From assembly GCF_015500055.1 (NCBI RefSeq), contig NZ_CP045492.1, positions 754,501 through 818,500 of the forward strand: a stretch of 64,000 bases of DNA, read 5' to 3'. This DNA comes from Mesorhizobium sp. NBSH29 (lineage in GTDB: Bacteria > Pseudomonadota > Alphaproteobacteria > Rhizobiales > Rhizobiaceae). Shown here one piece after another: positions 35,441-44,061 of the stretch. The notes under the pieces were generated by a model. It made no database searches. It was not told the origin of the DNA and saw nothing but the letters and a program-made list of their open reading frames with translations. The position numbers and the translations under genes were made by a program. Within the stretch, counting starts at the first letter, position 1. Every line of letters starts with the position of its first letter.

Positions 35441-37420
35441 ATGGAACGCTCGACGATAGTCAGGGTGCACGAAGGATTGCACGCCCGCCCCGCCACCCGC
35501 TTTGTGCGACTGGCCAAGAGTTTCGAATCCGAAATCGAGCTGGTGCGCGGCGACAAATCGGCAAGCGCCAAGAGTTCCGTGAAGCTGATGCTGCTCGGGG
35601 TCAAAGAAAACCAGGAAGTAACCGTGCGCGCACAAGGCGCAGACGCCATCGAAGCATTGGATGCACTGGTGGGGTATCTCGAAAACCCGCTTTCCGGGCT
35701 GGACAGCGATGATGCTGCGCCAACTGGCACTAGCGCTGCAACGACCGCCGGAGAGCCCGTCACCGCCCCCGCACCCAATCCGCTGGAAGGCGGTCTGCGT
35801 GGCGTCGCAGCCAGCGAAGGCGTGTATCTCGGGCCGGTTTTTGCTCACTTCCCGCCTGATATTCAGCCGGTGGAGCGTGCATTGTCGCCCAGCGAGATTG
35901 ACACGGATCTCGCCACACTCTCCAAAGCGGTGGCAACGGTTCAGGCCCGCATGGACAAGGCGCTTGCGGACAAGACACTCGCCGATGGCGACCGCGGCAT
36001 CGTTGCCGCCTTGCGCGACATTGCCGCTGATGAATCGCTGATCGGCGACGCTCAGGCCACCATACGTGAGGGGGTCGATGCCGTATCTGCCGTGATTGCG
36101 GCAGCGTCAAAGCTGGCTGCCGAATTTGGCAATGTCGATGACCCCTATCTTAACGCCCGCGCAGATGACGTGCAGGCTGTCGGCCGCCAGATCTGCCTTG
36201 CCTTGCTCGGCCAGGATGATGTGAGCCTCGAACAGATCCCGCAAGGCGCCATCCTCGTTGCTGACGATATCGGTGCCTGGGATCTTGCCCGCGCGCCGCT
36301 GAAACGCATCGGCGGCATTGTCTGCGGCCATGGCGGTGCCACCTCGCACGTCGCCATTATCGCCCGCTCCCATGGCATCCCGGCAGTGCTGGGGCTGGGC
36401 GAACGCATCGTTGAGCTTCGCGATGCGAAAATCGCGGCGGTCGACGGCAATTCAGGCATCGTTGTCGCAGAACCAGACGCCACCATCCGCCAATCCTTCG
36501 AAGCCCGCATCGAGAGCGCGGCAAAGGAACGCGAAGCGCTGTCGGTGTTCAAGGACACGGTGCCAACGCTTCGTAACGGCACGATCATCGAGGTGGCCGC
36601 CAATATCGGCTCGCTTGAGGAAATCGAGGCAGCTCTTGAGGCCGGCGCCATGGGGGTCGGGCTGTTTCGCACCGAACTCCTGTTCATGCGCCACATGCAT
36701 CTGCCATCCGAGGATTTGCAGACCGAAACCTACAGCGCTGCGGTACGGGCCTTTGCGCCGCATCCGGTGATTATCCGCACGCTCGATATTGGCGGCGACA
36801 AACCGATCGCCGGAATTGATTTTCCTGAGGAAGAAAATCCCTTCCTCGGCTGGCGTGGCATCCGCATGTGCCTCGACCGCCCCGATATCTTCAAGCAGCA
36901 ATTGCGCGCGCTGTTGCGTGCAGCGGTGCATGGCGGTCTGAAGGTGATGCTGCCGATGGTATCGACCGTTGGCGAGGTGCTGGCTACCCGCCGCCTGATC
37001 GACGAATGCGCCGCCGAACTGGAGGCCGAGGGAAAACCCTTTGCACGCTTCGACCTTGGCGTGATGATCGAAACACCGGCTGCCGTGCTGATCGCCCCGC
37101 TGTTGGCGAAGGAAGTCGCCTTCTTCTCGATCGGTACCAACGACCTGACGCAGTATGTGATGGCCGCAGACCGGCTCAACCCGACGGTTGCCGCTCTCAA
37201 CGACGTCACCAACCCGGCGGTGATGATGGCCATCGAAATGACCGCCAAGGCGGGAGCTGAAGCCGGCATCATGGTTGGCATGTGCGGCGAGGCGGCGGGG
37301 CGGGCTGACCTCATCCCGGCATTTCTCAAGATGGGCCTGACCGAACTGTCGATGAGCCCGGCTTCCATTCCGCGCGCCAAGAAGGCGATTGCGGACCTGG
37401 CCGCAACAGGTGCCGATTAG
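35441..37420 (+). CDS. HPr-Enzyme I fusion phosphotransferase of the sugar PTS
   Basis: The protein has 659 residues. HPr occupies about 1-88 with phospho-His14 in EGLHARPA and the KSSVKLMLLGV helix. An acidic/Ala linker follows, then Enzyme I from about 105: phospho-His303 in GGATSHVAIIARSHG, the PEP-binding GLFRTELLFM and RTLDIGGDKP, and the C-terminal catalytic CGEAAGR. One protein thus carries phosphate from PEP to SrlB. It has no GAF domain, unlike the nitrogen PTS enzyme PtsP, which argues for sugar transport. ATG 35441 is preferred to GTG 35435. Its last bases overlap the convergent unknown gene. Confidence 0.94.
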   Translation: MERSTIVRVHEGLHARPATRFVRLAKSFESEIELVRGDKSASAKSSVKLMLLGVKENQEVTVRAQGADAIEALDALVGYLENPLSGLDSDDAAPTGTSAATTAGEPVTAPAPNPLEGGLRGVAASEGVYLGPVFAHFPPDIQPVERALSPSEIDTDLATLSKAVATVQARMDKALADKTLADGDRGIVAALRDIAADESLIGDAQATIREGVDAVSAVIAAASKLAAEFGNVDDPYLNARADDVQAVGRQICLALLGQDDVSLEQIPQGAILVADDIGAWDLARAPLKRIGGIVCGHGGATSHVAIIARSHGIPAVLGLGERIVELRDAKIAAVDGNSGIVVAEPDATIRQSFEARIESAAKEREALSVFKDTVPTLRNGTIIEVAANIGSLEEIEAALEAGAMGVGLFRTELLFMRHMHLPSEDLQTETYSAAVRAFAPHPVIIRTLDIGGDKPIAGIDFPEEENPFLGWRGIRMCLDRPDIFKQQLRALLRAAVHGGLKVMLPMVSTVGEVLATRRLIDECAAELEAEGKPFARFDLGVMIETPAAVLIAPLLAKEVAFFSIGTNDLTQYVMAADRLNPTVAALNDVTNPAVMMAIEMTAKAGAEAGIMVGMCGEAAGRADLIPAFLKMGLTELSMSPASIPRAKKAIADLAATGAD

Positions 37421-38202
37421 CGCAGATGGCCAAGCAGAGAAGCAAAGATCGAGCTGAGCTGCGCTTGTCGGTCATCGCTTCCCAGGGCCGTCTGAATACG
37501 CTCGAGCCTGGCATCGACAACCAGCGACGCCATTGTCACGTTGTCGTTGGCAGCATCAGAACTGAGGCTGGCCGTGCCGCAGGCCAGCGCCAGCGTCGAC
37601 AAGCAGGCGATCTCGACCGAGCGGTCGAAGGCAATCGGTGCTTCGGGAGCCGGTTCCGACATGGGTATCTGAACCGGCCGATGGCTCATCGCCTCGATCA
37701 CCATGGCGGCGCTGAGCGCCGCGACCGTTTCAAGGCGCGCGCTGTCGCCCTGCGCCTGCCGCAGCGCGCCGACCAGCCTGCCATTGCGGTTTGCGATGGC
37801 GGCGTGAACCGCCGCAAAGGCTGCTTCGGAGATGCGCGGGTCGACGACGCCAGCCGCCGAAAGCAGCGCCTTGGCCATGGCATACATGTCGCGGCGGAAA
37901 TGTCGCTCGCCCTGCCGCACCGGTTCGCCGCTGGCTCTCGGAAAATAGACGCCAAACCCTCTGGCGCCGTTGGCCGAACCTGCCCTGTCGGCGGGAACCA
38001 GTGTACCAGCCATGGAGATGACATCATCGACCGCGCTGGCGGCATGGCCAAACAGGTCCTCGATTTCCCGCAATGGAAACTGCGCATGGCCCGACTTTTC
38101 GGCCATGCTGCGGTCGTGGCGCTGCGCCCGCACGACATGACGGATATCGCGCAGCCGGTCCTTAAGATTGACGCGGATCTCTTCGCGCAGTTCTCTCAAC
38201 AT
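37417..38202 (-). CDS. Protein of unknown function convergent with HPr-EI
   Basis: The 261 residues from ATG 38202 are mainly helical and Ala/Arg-rich, with no clear signal peptide. A segment DIRHVVRAQRHDRSMAEKSG lies near residue 20-40, and a middle part rich in Ala (AAFAAVHAAIANRN) follows. I do not recognise a family. It shares 4 bp with the end of HPr-EI and is divergent from the SorC-type regulator. A plus-strand ORF of similar length (37426-38328) is rich in Arg, His and Cys and looks like its shadow. Confidence 0.55.
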   Translation of the reverse strand: MLRELREEIRVNLKDRLRDIRHVVRAQRHDRSMAEKSGHAQFPLREIEDLFGHAASAVDDVISMAGTLVPADRAGSANGARGFGVYFPRASGEPVRQGERHFRRDMYAMAKALLSAAGVVDPRISEAAFAAVHAAIANRNGRLVGALRQAQGDSARLETVAALSAAMVIEAMSHRPVQIPMSEPAPEAPIAFDRSVEIACLSTLALACGTASLSSDAANDNVTMASLVVDARLERIQTALGSDDRQAQLSSIFASLLGHLR

Positions 38203-38348
38203 AGCGGGCCTCGGGTTAGGATCAGTCAGCCAGAGTGGCCCGATCCATGCTTAAACATTGTTGTGATCGCGCAAGCTCCGTCAATAGGCGAACTTGCGTT
38301 CACGCGTAGAATCACGGACGGTCCATAAATCTCCGGGGGAACAACCTA

Positions 38349-39389
38349 TTGGCGAAAGAGTCGCAGCGAAAAGGCCGGTCAGACGAGGCTGGCGGGCCGG
38401 CCGGGACGACACAACCCGCGGGCGAAAGCCGCAGCGACCGGCTGCGCCTGCGCGCGGCCTGGATGTATTTCATCGAGCAGATGACGCAGAATGAAATTGC
38501 CGACATTCTCGGTGTCGGGCGTGTCACCGTGGTGCGAATGCTCGCCGATGCCCGCGCCCGCAACGAGGTGCGCATCACCATAGAAAGTGAACTGGCCGAA
38601 ATCGTCAGGCTGGAGCGCGAACTAGAAAAGACCTTTGGACTCCAGCAAGCTTTTGTCGCGCCGCTTTCCTCACCGGACGCTGATCCTATTTCCGCCATCA
38701 GCGCCAAAACCGGCAGCTTCCTGTCTGAAACCATGAAATCCGGCATGCGCGTCGGCGTGGGTTGGGGCCAGACGCTGTTTGGCAGCCTGCCTTACATATC
38801 CGCCCGCTCGCTGAGCGACTTCAAGGTCATCTCCCTGCTCGGTGGCGTCGGTGTGGCACGCCGTTTCAACCCGGCCGAATTCGCCTGGCGTTTTGCCCAG
38901 GCTTTCCAGGGCGACGGCTACCTGATCCCCACGCCGGCGGTTGTCGACAGCCTTGAAACCAAGATCGCGCTTGTGGAACGCTGCGGACTGCAGGAAATCT
39001 TCAGCATGGCAGATGATCTCGACGCCGTGTTGCTTTCGATTGGCGGTATCGCGTCGGCAACCACCTTCTATCGCGGCGGCTTCCTGACCGAGACCGAGCG
39101 TGAGGCGCTGGTGGCCCGCGGGGCGGTGGGCGATCTTCTGTTTCATTTCTTCGACCGCAATGGCGCGCTCGTCGATCATCCCATCAATGATCTCGTGATG
39201 TCTGTCGAGGTCGACCGGCTGCGTCGTGCACCGGTGCGCATCCTGACCTCGGGCGGGGCGGAAAAAATTGAGGCCCTACTCGGCGCCATGAATCTGATTC
39301 AGCCAACAGTGCTGATTACCGATGAGCAAAGCGCAACGCGGATGCTGCAAGAACATCATGCGGGCGGTAACCAAGGCAACAAAAGCTGA
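38349..39389 (+). CDS. SorC/DeoR-type sugar-binding transcriptional regulator
   Basis: The protein has 346 residues. The helix-turn-helix lies at about 43-62 (QNEIADILGVGRVTVVRMLA), followed by the C-terminal sugar-binding domain of the SorC family (GVGWGQTLFGSL, ISLLGGVGVARRFNP, GGIASATTFYRGGF). Such regulators respond to phosphorylated sugars. The start is TTG 38349 behind GGGGGA at 38335-38340. Placed at the right end of the island, it is the obvious candidate to act on the ATGTTC-marked promoters at 26.4 and 32.6 kb. GAAC-N4-GTTC at 38290-38301 may be an autoregulatory site. Confidence 0.88.
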   Translation: MAKESQRKGRSDEAGGPAGTTQPAGESRSDRLRLRAAWMYFIEQMTQNEIADILGVGRVTVVRMLADARARNEVRITIESELAEIVRLERELEKTFGLQQAFVAPLSSPDADPISAISAKTGSFLSETMKSGMRVGVGWGQTLFGSLPYISARSLSDFKVISLLGGVGVARRFNPAEFAWRFAQAFQGDGYLIPTPAVVDSLETKIALVERCGLQEIFSMADDLDAVLLSIGGIASATTFYRGGFLTETEREALVARGAVGDLLFHFFDRNGALVDHPINDLVMSVEVDRLRRAPVRILTSGGAEKIEALLGAMNLIQPTVLITDEQSATRMLQEHHAGGNQGNKS

Positions 39390-39480
39390 ACTTTCAATCG
39401 ATTGAGAGATTTCTGCGGCATTCCCTTGAGATTTTTCTTCTGGTATGCGCCGGTCAATCAATCAGGGAGGCACAATAGCC

Positions 39481-40506
39481 ATGCAGGAACGTCTCGAAGA
39501 CATCGCAGCAGCAATGGTGGCCGGTGGAAAAGGCCTTCTGGCAGCTGATGAAAGCTCCGGCACGATCAAGAAGCGGTTCGACGCTATCCATGTCGAATCC
39601 ACCGAGAACAGCCGCCGCGACTATCGCGAGATGATGTTCCGCGCCTCCGATGCGATGAAAAACTATATTTCCGGCGTCATTCTCTATGATGAGACGATCC
39701 GCCAGAAGGCAGCCGACGGCACCCCGCTGGTCGAGATCATCAAGGCTGCAGGCGCCATCCCGGGTATCAAGGTCGATGGCGGCGCCAAGCCGCTTGCAGG
39801 CTTCCCGGGTGACACCGTGACCGAAGGGCTGGACGGCCTGCGCGAACGCCTGGCCGAATATTACAAGCTTGGCGCGCGCTTTGCCAAGTGGCGCGGCGTG
39901 ATCGACATCGACAGCGCCAAGGGCGTCCCCTCGGCCAGCTCGATCGGTGCCAACTGCCATGCGCTCGCCCGCTATGCTGCACTCTGCCAGGAGGCCGGCA
40001 TCGTGCCTATCGTCGAGCCGGAAGTGCTGATGGACGGCAGCCATGATATCAACACCTGCTACGACATCACCCGCGCAACGCTGCTGAAACTCTATGCTGA
40101 ACTGTTTGCCGCCAATGTGAAGCTGGAAGGCACGATCCTGAAGCCCAACATGGTGATCGCCGGCAAGGCATCGGGAAAGACAAGCAGCGCCGAGGAAGTG
40201 GCAGAAAAGACGCTGAAACTGTTCCGCGAAACCGTGCCGCTGGCAGTGCCCGGCATAGCCTTCTTGTCGGGAGGCCAGTCAGATGAGCAGGCCACCGCCA
40301 ATCTGAACGCCATGAATGCTGGCGGAGCCCAGCCATGGAAACTCACCTTCTCCTATGGCCGCGCGCTGCAGGCCGCACCCCAGAAAGCCTGGGGCGGCAA
40401 GGCAGAAAACGTTGCTGCCGGCCAGGCTGCTTTCACGCACCGCGCCCGCATGAACCATCTTGCCGCGCTTGGCAAATGGCAAAAGGGCGAAGAAAAGACG
40501 GCCTGA
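39481..40506 (+). CDS. fbaB: Class I fructose-bisphosphate aldolase
   Basis: This 341-residue Schiff-base aldolase of the eukaryotic-like class I family has GKGLLAADESSGTI (residues 16-29), KWRGVIDI, the Schiff-base Lys221 in GTILKPNMV, and FLSGGQSDEQAT. It interconverts fructose-1,6-bisphosphate with triose phosphates. The AGGGAGG ribosome site at about 39464-39470 favours ATG 39481. As I recall, rhizobial genomes place it close to pgk; here the island separates them. It lies beyond the regulator and is probably a backbone gene rather than part of the island. Confidence 0.95.
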   Translation: MQERLEDIAAAMVAGGKGLLAADESSGTIKKRFDAIHVESTENSRRDYREMMFRASDAMKNYISGVILYDETIRQKAADGTPLVEIIKAAGAIPGIKVDGGAKPLAGFPGDTVTEGLDGLRERLAEYYKLGARFAKWRGVIDIDSAKGVPSASSIGANCHALARYAALCQEAGIVPIVEPEVLMDGSHDINTCYDITRATLLKLYAELFAANVKLEGTILKPNMVIAGKASGKTSSAEEVAEKTLKLFRETVPLAVPGIAFLSGGQSDEQATANLNAMNAGGAQPWKLTFSYGRALQAAPQKAWGGKAENVAAGQAAFTHRARMNHLAALGKWQKGEEKTA

Positions 40507-40654
40507 AAATCTCCGGCTGGGGCGGTGCCCTGGCCGGACAAGCCTGCTAAATTGTTGGTCCTGAGCGATAATTGGGACGCACAGGACCGTGAAATACGCT
40601 AGATGGCTTTTATGCCTGCCGTTGGGGCAGGCTCAGTCTTCAAGCGTATTTCAG

Positions 40655-41893
40655 ATGGCCCCCGAAAATTCGCCCGCTTCCAGTCGTTACGCCGCCTTTG
40701 CCCATGGCGCGTTCCTGCGTTTCTGGGTGGCGCGGTTTCTCACCACTTTCTCAACGCAGATCGTTTCGGTGGCTGTCGGCTGGCAGATCTACGACCTGAC
40801 CCGCGACCCGTTCGACCTCGGCCTGGTCGGCATTATCCAGTTTCTGCCGTCGCTGCTGCTGGTGCTGGTTACCGGGGCAGTGGCCGACCGGTTTGGGCGA
40901 CGCCTCATCATGGCCGGATCGACCGTACTGGAAGGCCTGTGCACTCTGGCCCTGCTCGCATTGACCCTGCAGGGTATTTCCGGGCCGGGCGGCATGTTCA
41001 TGGTGCTCGGCGTGTTCGGTATCGCCCGTGCCTTCTTCGCGCCTGCCGCAGCCTCGCTGGTCGCCAATCTGGTTCCAGCGGAAGATTTCGCCAACGCTGT
41101 GGCCTGGAATTCATCCGCCTGGCAGACCGCAACCATTGTCGGGCCCGTCGCCGGCGGCCTGCTCTATGGCCTATCGCCCGAACTCGCTTACGCGATCGCC
41201 GCCATCTTCATGTTTGCCGCAGCGACACTGGCCTTCTCGATCCCCAAACCCGTCCAGCGCATCGAAAGCGAAAAGCCATCGCTCGAAACGCTGTTTGCAG
41301 GGTTTCGCTATATCTGGGGCGAAAAGGTCGTGCTGGGCGCGATCTCGCTGGATCTGTTCGCCGTCCTGCTGAGCGGCGCAGTTGCCTTGCTGCCTGTCTA
41401 TGCGCGTGACATCCTGGAACTCGGCCCCTGGGGTCTCGGCCTGCTGCGCGCGGCCCCCGGTATCGGCGCGATCGGCGTTGCGGTCTGGCTGGCGGGCCAT
41501 CCGATTCGCGATCATGCCGGGCTGGTGATGTTTTTCTTCGTCGCGATGTTCGGGGTGTTTACAGTCGTCTTTGGCGTGTCAACCATCCCATGGCTGTCTA
41601 TCGCAGCGCTCGCCATTCTGGGCGCGACCGACATGATCAGCGTCTATGTCCGCGAGACCTTGATCCAACTGTGGACGCCAGACCGCGTGCGCGGCCGCGT
41701 CAATGCCGTGAATATGGTGTTTGTCGGGGCCTCAAATGAGCTGGGAGAATTCCGCGCCGGTACCATGGCGGCGCTGATTGGAACCGTTCCGGCTGTTGTC
41801 TTTGGCGGCGTTGGAGCGGTTGCCGTGGCCGGCATCTGGGCAATTGCATTTCCGCAATTGCGCAAGATCCGCCATCTCGACGGCAGGGTATGA
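40655..41893 (+). CDS. MFS transporter, EntS/MFS_3-like exporter
   Basis: The 412 residues from ATG 40655 span about 12 membrane segments. The loop 2-3 motif is GAVADRFGRRLIMAGS, and RGRVNAVNMVFVGASNELGEFRAG near the end is characteristic of the enterobactin-exporter-like MFS_3 group. The substrate is unknown. A GTG at 40589 adds 22 residues of low plausibility. It is co-oriented with fba 150 bp upstream and converges on the TerB-like gene. Confidence 0.85.
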   Translation: MAPENSPASSRYAAFAHGAFLRFWVARFLTTFSTQIVSVAVGWQIYDLTRDPFDLGLVGIIQFLPSLLLVLVTGAVADRFGRRLIMAGSTVLEGLCTLALLALTLQGISGPGGMFMVLGVFGIARAFFAPAAASLVANLVPAEDFANAVAWNSSAWQTATIVGPVAGGLLYGLSPELAYAIAAIFMFAAATLAFSIPKPVQRIESEKPSLETLFAGFRYIWGEKVVLGAISLDLFAVLLSGAVALLPVYARDILELGPWGLGLLRAAPGIGAIGVAVWLAGHPIRDHAGLVMFFFVAMFGVFTVVFGVSTIPWLSIAALAILGATDMISVYVRETLIQLWTPDRVRGRVNAVNMVFVGASNELGEFRAGTMAALIGTVPAVVFGGVGAVAVAGIWAIAFPQLRKIRHLDGRV

Positions 41894-41910
41894 CTAAAAG
41901 CTTCTATTGG

Positions 41911-42393
41911 CTATTGTTCGTCGCTATCGCTGGAGGCATCAGGCGCGACCGCATCACGCGCCCGCTGGCGTGCGGCGACGCGCGCCTCCCGTTCCACCCC
42001 GATCAGTTCGGCCACGCGCCAGACGATGTTTTCTTCCAGCTCATGCAGTTCCCCGTCGGAATAAACAATGTCGAACAGGATGCGGATGAAATGCGTGCGG
42101 GCTTCGGTGCCCAGATGACGCTTTAGCACACTGGTGAATGCATAAAGATCGACGGCTTCCTGGTCGGCCTTTTCGCCTGCCGCCAGCAGCGCGTCGAGTT
42201 CGCTGCCGGCCAGCCGGTAGTTCTCGGCCAGCGCATGGCGAAGGGCCGTGCTTTCGCCGACGCGCCGCACACCATCGGCGTCCATCACATGCACCATCAA
42301 CGCCGCCGCAGCGACCCTCGGATCATCCGCATCGGATACAGTGATGCCCTGTCCAGGCAGGTCTTTCAGGAAAGTAAGCAGACGCTCAAGCAT
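41911..42393 (-). CDS. TerB-family protein
   Basis: This 160-residue, all-helical protein belongs to the TerB/DjlA N-terminal fold. The pattern ALMVHVMDADGVRRVGE near residue 35 and RILFDIVYSDGELHELEENIVWRVAELIGV near 115 (two Asp-rich metal-binding helical turns) is diagnostic. It was linked originally to tellurite resistance; the role of stand-alone copies is unclear. ATG 42393 is 22 bp behind the hemY stop, so it is probably the last gene of the hem operon transcript. Confidence 0.82.
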   Translation of the reverse strand: MLERLLTFLKDLPGQGITVSDADDPRVAAAALMVHVMDADGVRRVGESTALRHALAENYRLAGSELDALLAAGEKADQEAVDLYAFTSVLKRHLGTEARTHFIRILFDIVYSDGELHELEENIVWRVAELIGVEREARVAARQRARDAVAPDASSDSDEQ

Positions 42394-42415
42394 GGCATAT
42401 CCGGTTTGATGGAAT

Positions 42416-44041
42416 TCAGAATAAACGAAAACGCGCGGGCTTTTCTTCCGTTTCATCGTCCGGCGGTACGCCCGGATCGTCTGGCGGGCTGGTGGGCATG
42501 AACGCCACAGCTTCCGCTCCGCTTTCGCGTGTCGGACGTGCCCGCCGCAGAGCAGGCGGAGCGGCTTCAGGACTGGCCGGCTCAGGCGTCGGCGTATCGG
42601 CCACGATAGGCGGCACCGATGGCGCGTCGTCCACCACCGACACAACTTCAGCGTCATCAATGTCGTCGGCCTCCGCCATCGGCTGAGACGCAGCAATCAT
42701 AACTCTGTTTGCACCATCCACGACCTCATCGTCGAGATCGATCATCGTGGCCAGCCGTTCCATCGGCGCGCGCCATTCATAGGCATCGAGTTTTCCCGTG
42801 ACCGGCGAGGTCGGCGCCCAGCGCTCCGATACAAAACCATCGGCTACCCAGGCAGGGTCGCGCGGCGCCCGCACGGCCTTCGACAGGAACTGCCGCACCC
42901 TGCCCTGATCGCCGGTTTCCGCTTCCTCGATATCGGCCAGAAGGAGATAGGCGCCTTCGCGTGGTTGCATACGCACCGCCGCTTCCGCCGCCTCGCGGGC
43001 AAAGCCATATTCGCCAGCTTCAAGGGCCGCCCGCGCCACGATGACAAAAGATTCGGCATTGTTCTGTTTCAACGCCTGCAGCTTCTTTGCACGGGTCAGC
43101 CTGTCGTGCGTCGCATCACCGGGACGGGCATGAATATAAAGCTCACCGACTTCCGGATGCGGCTCAATCTTCCAGCTTGCCTCCAGAATTTTGGCGCCCT
43201 TGCGAATATCGTTCTGGCGGAACAGCACCTGCGCTGCCGTGACGGCTGCCGGCACAAGTTCAGGCTGCAACCGGTTGGCTTCCAACGCAGCACTTTTTGC
43301 CGCTGTCGGGTCAGTGTCCAGCAGCGACATTGCCTTGGCAGTCAGCAGCACAGCACGCCTGCGATTGGCCACATCACGCTCTATCTGCCGTGATGATTTC
43401 TGCGCATCAAGCAGTTTCAGCGCACCATCCCAGTCCTCACGCTCGGTTTTTTCTTCCAGCGTGGCGGTGCTTGCCCAAATGAGTTGCGGTGCGACCTCGG
43501 CGGCGCGGCCGGCATAATGGCGGGCGGCGGCGCGATCCCCGAGACGCTCGGCCTCAAGGTAAAGTCCGCGCAGTCCAAGCATCCGCATTTCAGGATCATC
43601 GAGCATCGCTTCAAATTTCTGCCGCGCCGCCTCATGATCGCCTTCCAGAAGCGAGGCCTGCGCGTCGAGAAGGTGGATCAGCGGTTCCTGATCCGAACGG
43701 ATCAGCTTGGCGGCCTGCTTCTTCAGCACGCGTGCTTTGGCTGCATCGCCAGCACCAGCAGCAATCATGCCACTCGACAGCGCCTGATAGCCACGGTCGC
43801 GCCGGCGCACACGGAAATAGCGCGCCACCGTGTGCGGGCTGGTCCAGATCGCCTTGACCAGCCACCATGTGATCATGACACCCGCAATCAGCGCGGTTAT
43901 CGCCACGGCAGCGACCATCAGCGTCACCTCGTAGCGATAGCCATTGAAGGTGAGCTCGATATCGCCCGGTCGGTCGGCAAGCCAGGCAAAGCCCAGCCCC
44001 ATGCCGAACACCACAATGAGGAAGAACAGGATACGGATCAT
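42416..44041 (-). CDS. hemY: HemY N-terminal domain, TPR membrane protein
   Basis: The protein has 541 residues. Two N-terminal membrane helices (ILFFLIVVFGMGLGFAWLA and VTLMVAAVAITALIAGVMI) precede TPR-like helices (about 100-380), and a disordered acidic/Pro C-terminus ends in FRLF. Its family (HemY_N) is encoded with haem biosynthesis genes in proteobacteria but has no proven enzymatic role. It is unrelated to the protoporphyrinogen oxidase also called HemY. It follows the mitofilin gene by 20 bp. Confidence 0.9.
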   Translation of the reverse strand: MIRILFFLIVVFGMGLGFAWLADRPGDIELTFNGYRYEVTLMVAAVAITALIAGVMITWWLVKAIWTSPHTVARYFRVRRRDRGYQALSSGMIAAGAGDAAKARVLKKQAAKLIRSDQEPLIHLLDAQASLLEGDHEAARQKFEAMLDDPEMRMLGLRGLYLEAERLGDRAAARHYAGRAAEVAPQLIWASTATLEEKTEREDWDGALKLLDAQKSSRQIERDVANRRRAVLLTAKAMSLLDTDPTAAKSAALEANRLQPELVPAAVTAAQVLFRQNDIRKGAKILEASWKIEPHPEVGELYIHARPGDATHDRLTRAKKLQALKQNNAESFVIVARAALEAGEYGFAREAAEAAVRMQPREGAYLLLADIEEAETGDQGRVRQFLSKAVRAPRDPAWVADGFVSERWAPTSPVTGKLDAYEWRAPMERLATMIDLDDEVVDGANRVMIAASQPMAEADDIDDAEVVSVVDDAPSVPPIVADTPTPEPASPEAAPPALRRARPTRESGAEAVAFMPTSPPDDPGVPPDDETEEKPARFRLF

Positions 44042-44061
44042 CGTTCAATCCTCATTTCAGC

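Noticed and set aside
37426-38328. 300-codon plus-strand ORF over the unknown minus-strand gene
   Set aside because: It is rich in Arg, His and Cys and lacks natural hydrophobic spacing. The minus frame at 37417-38202 has more ordinary composition, though neither has a recognised family.
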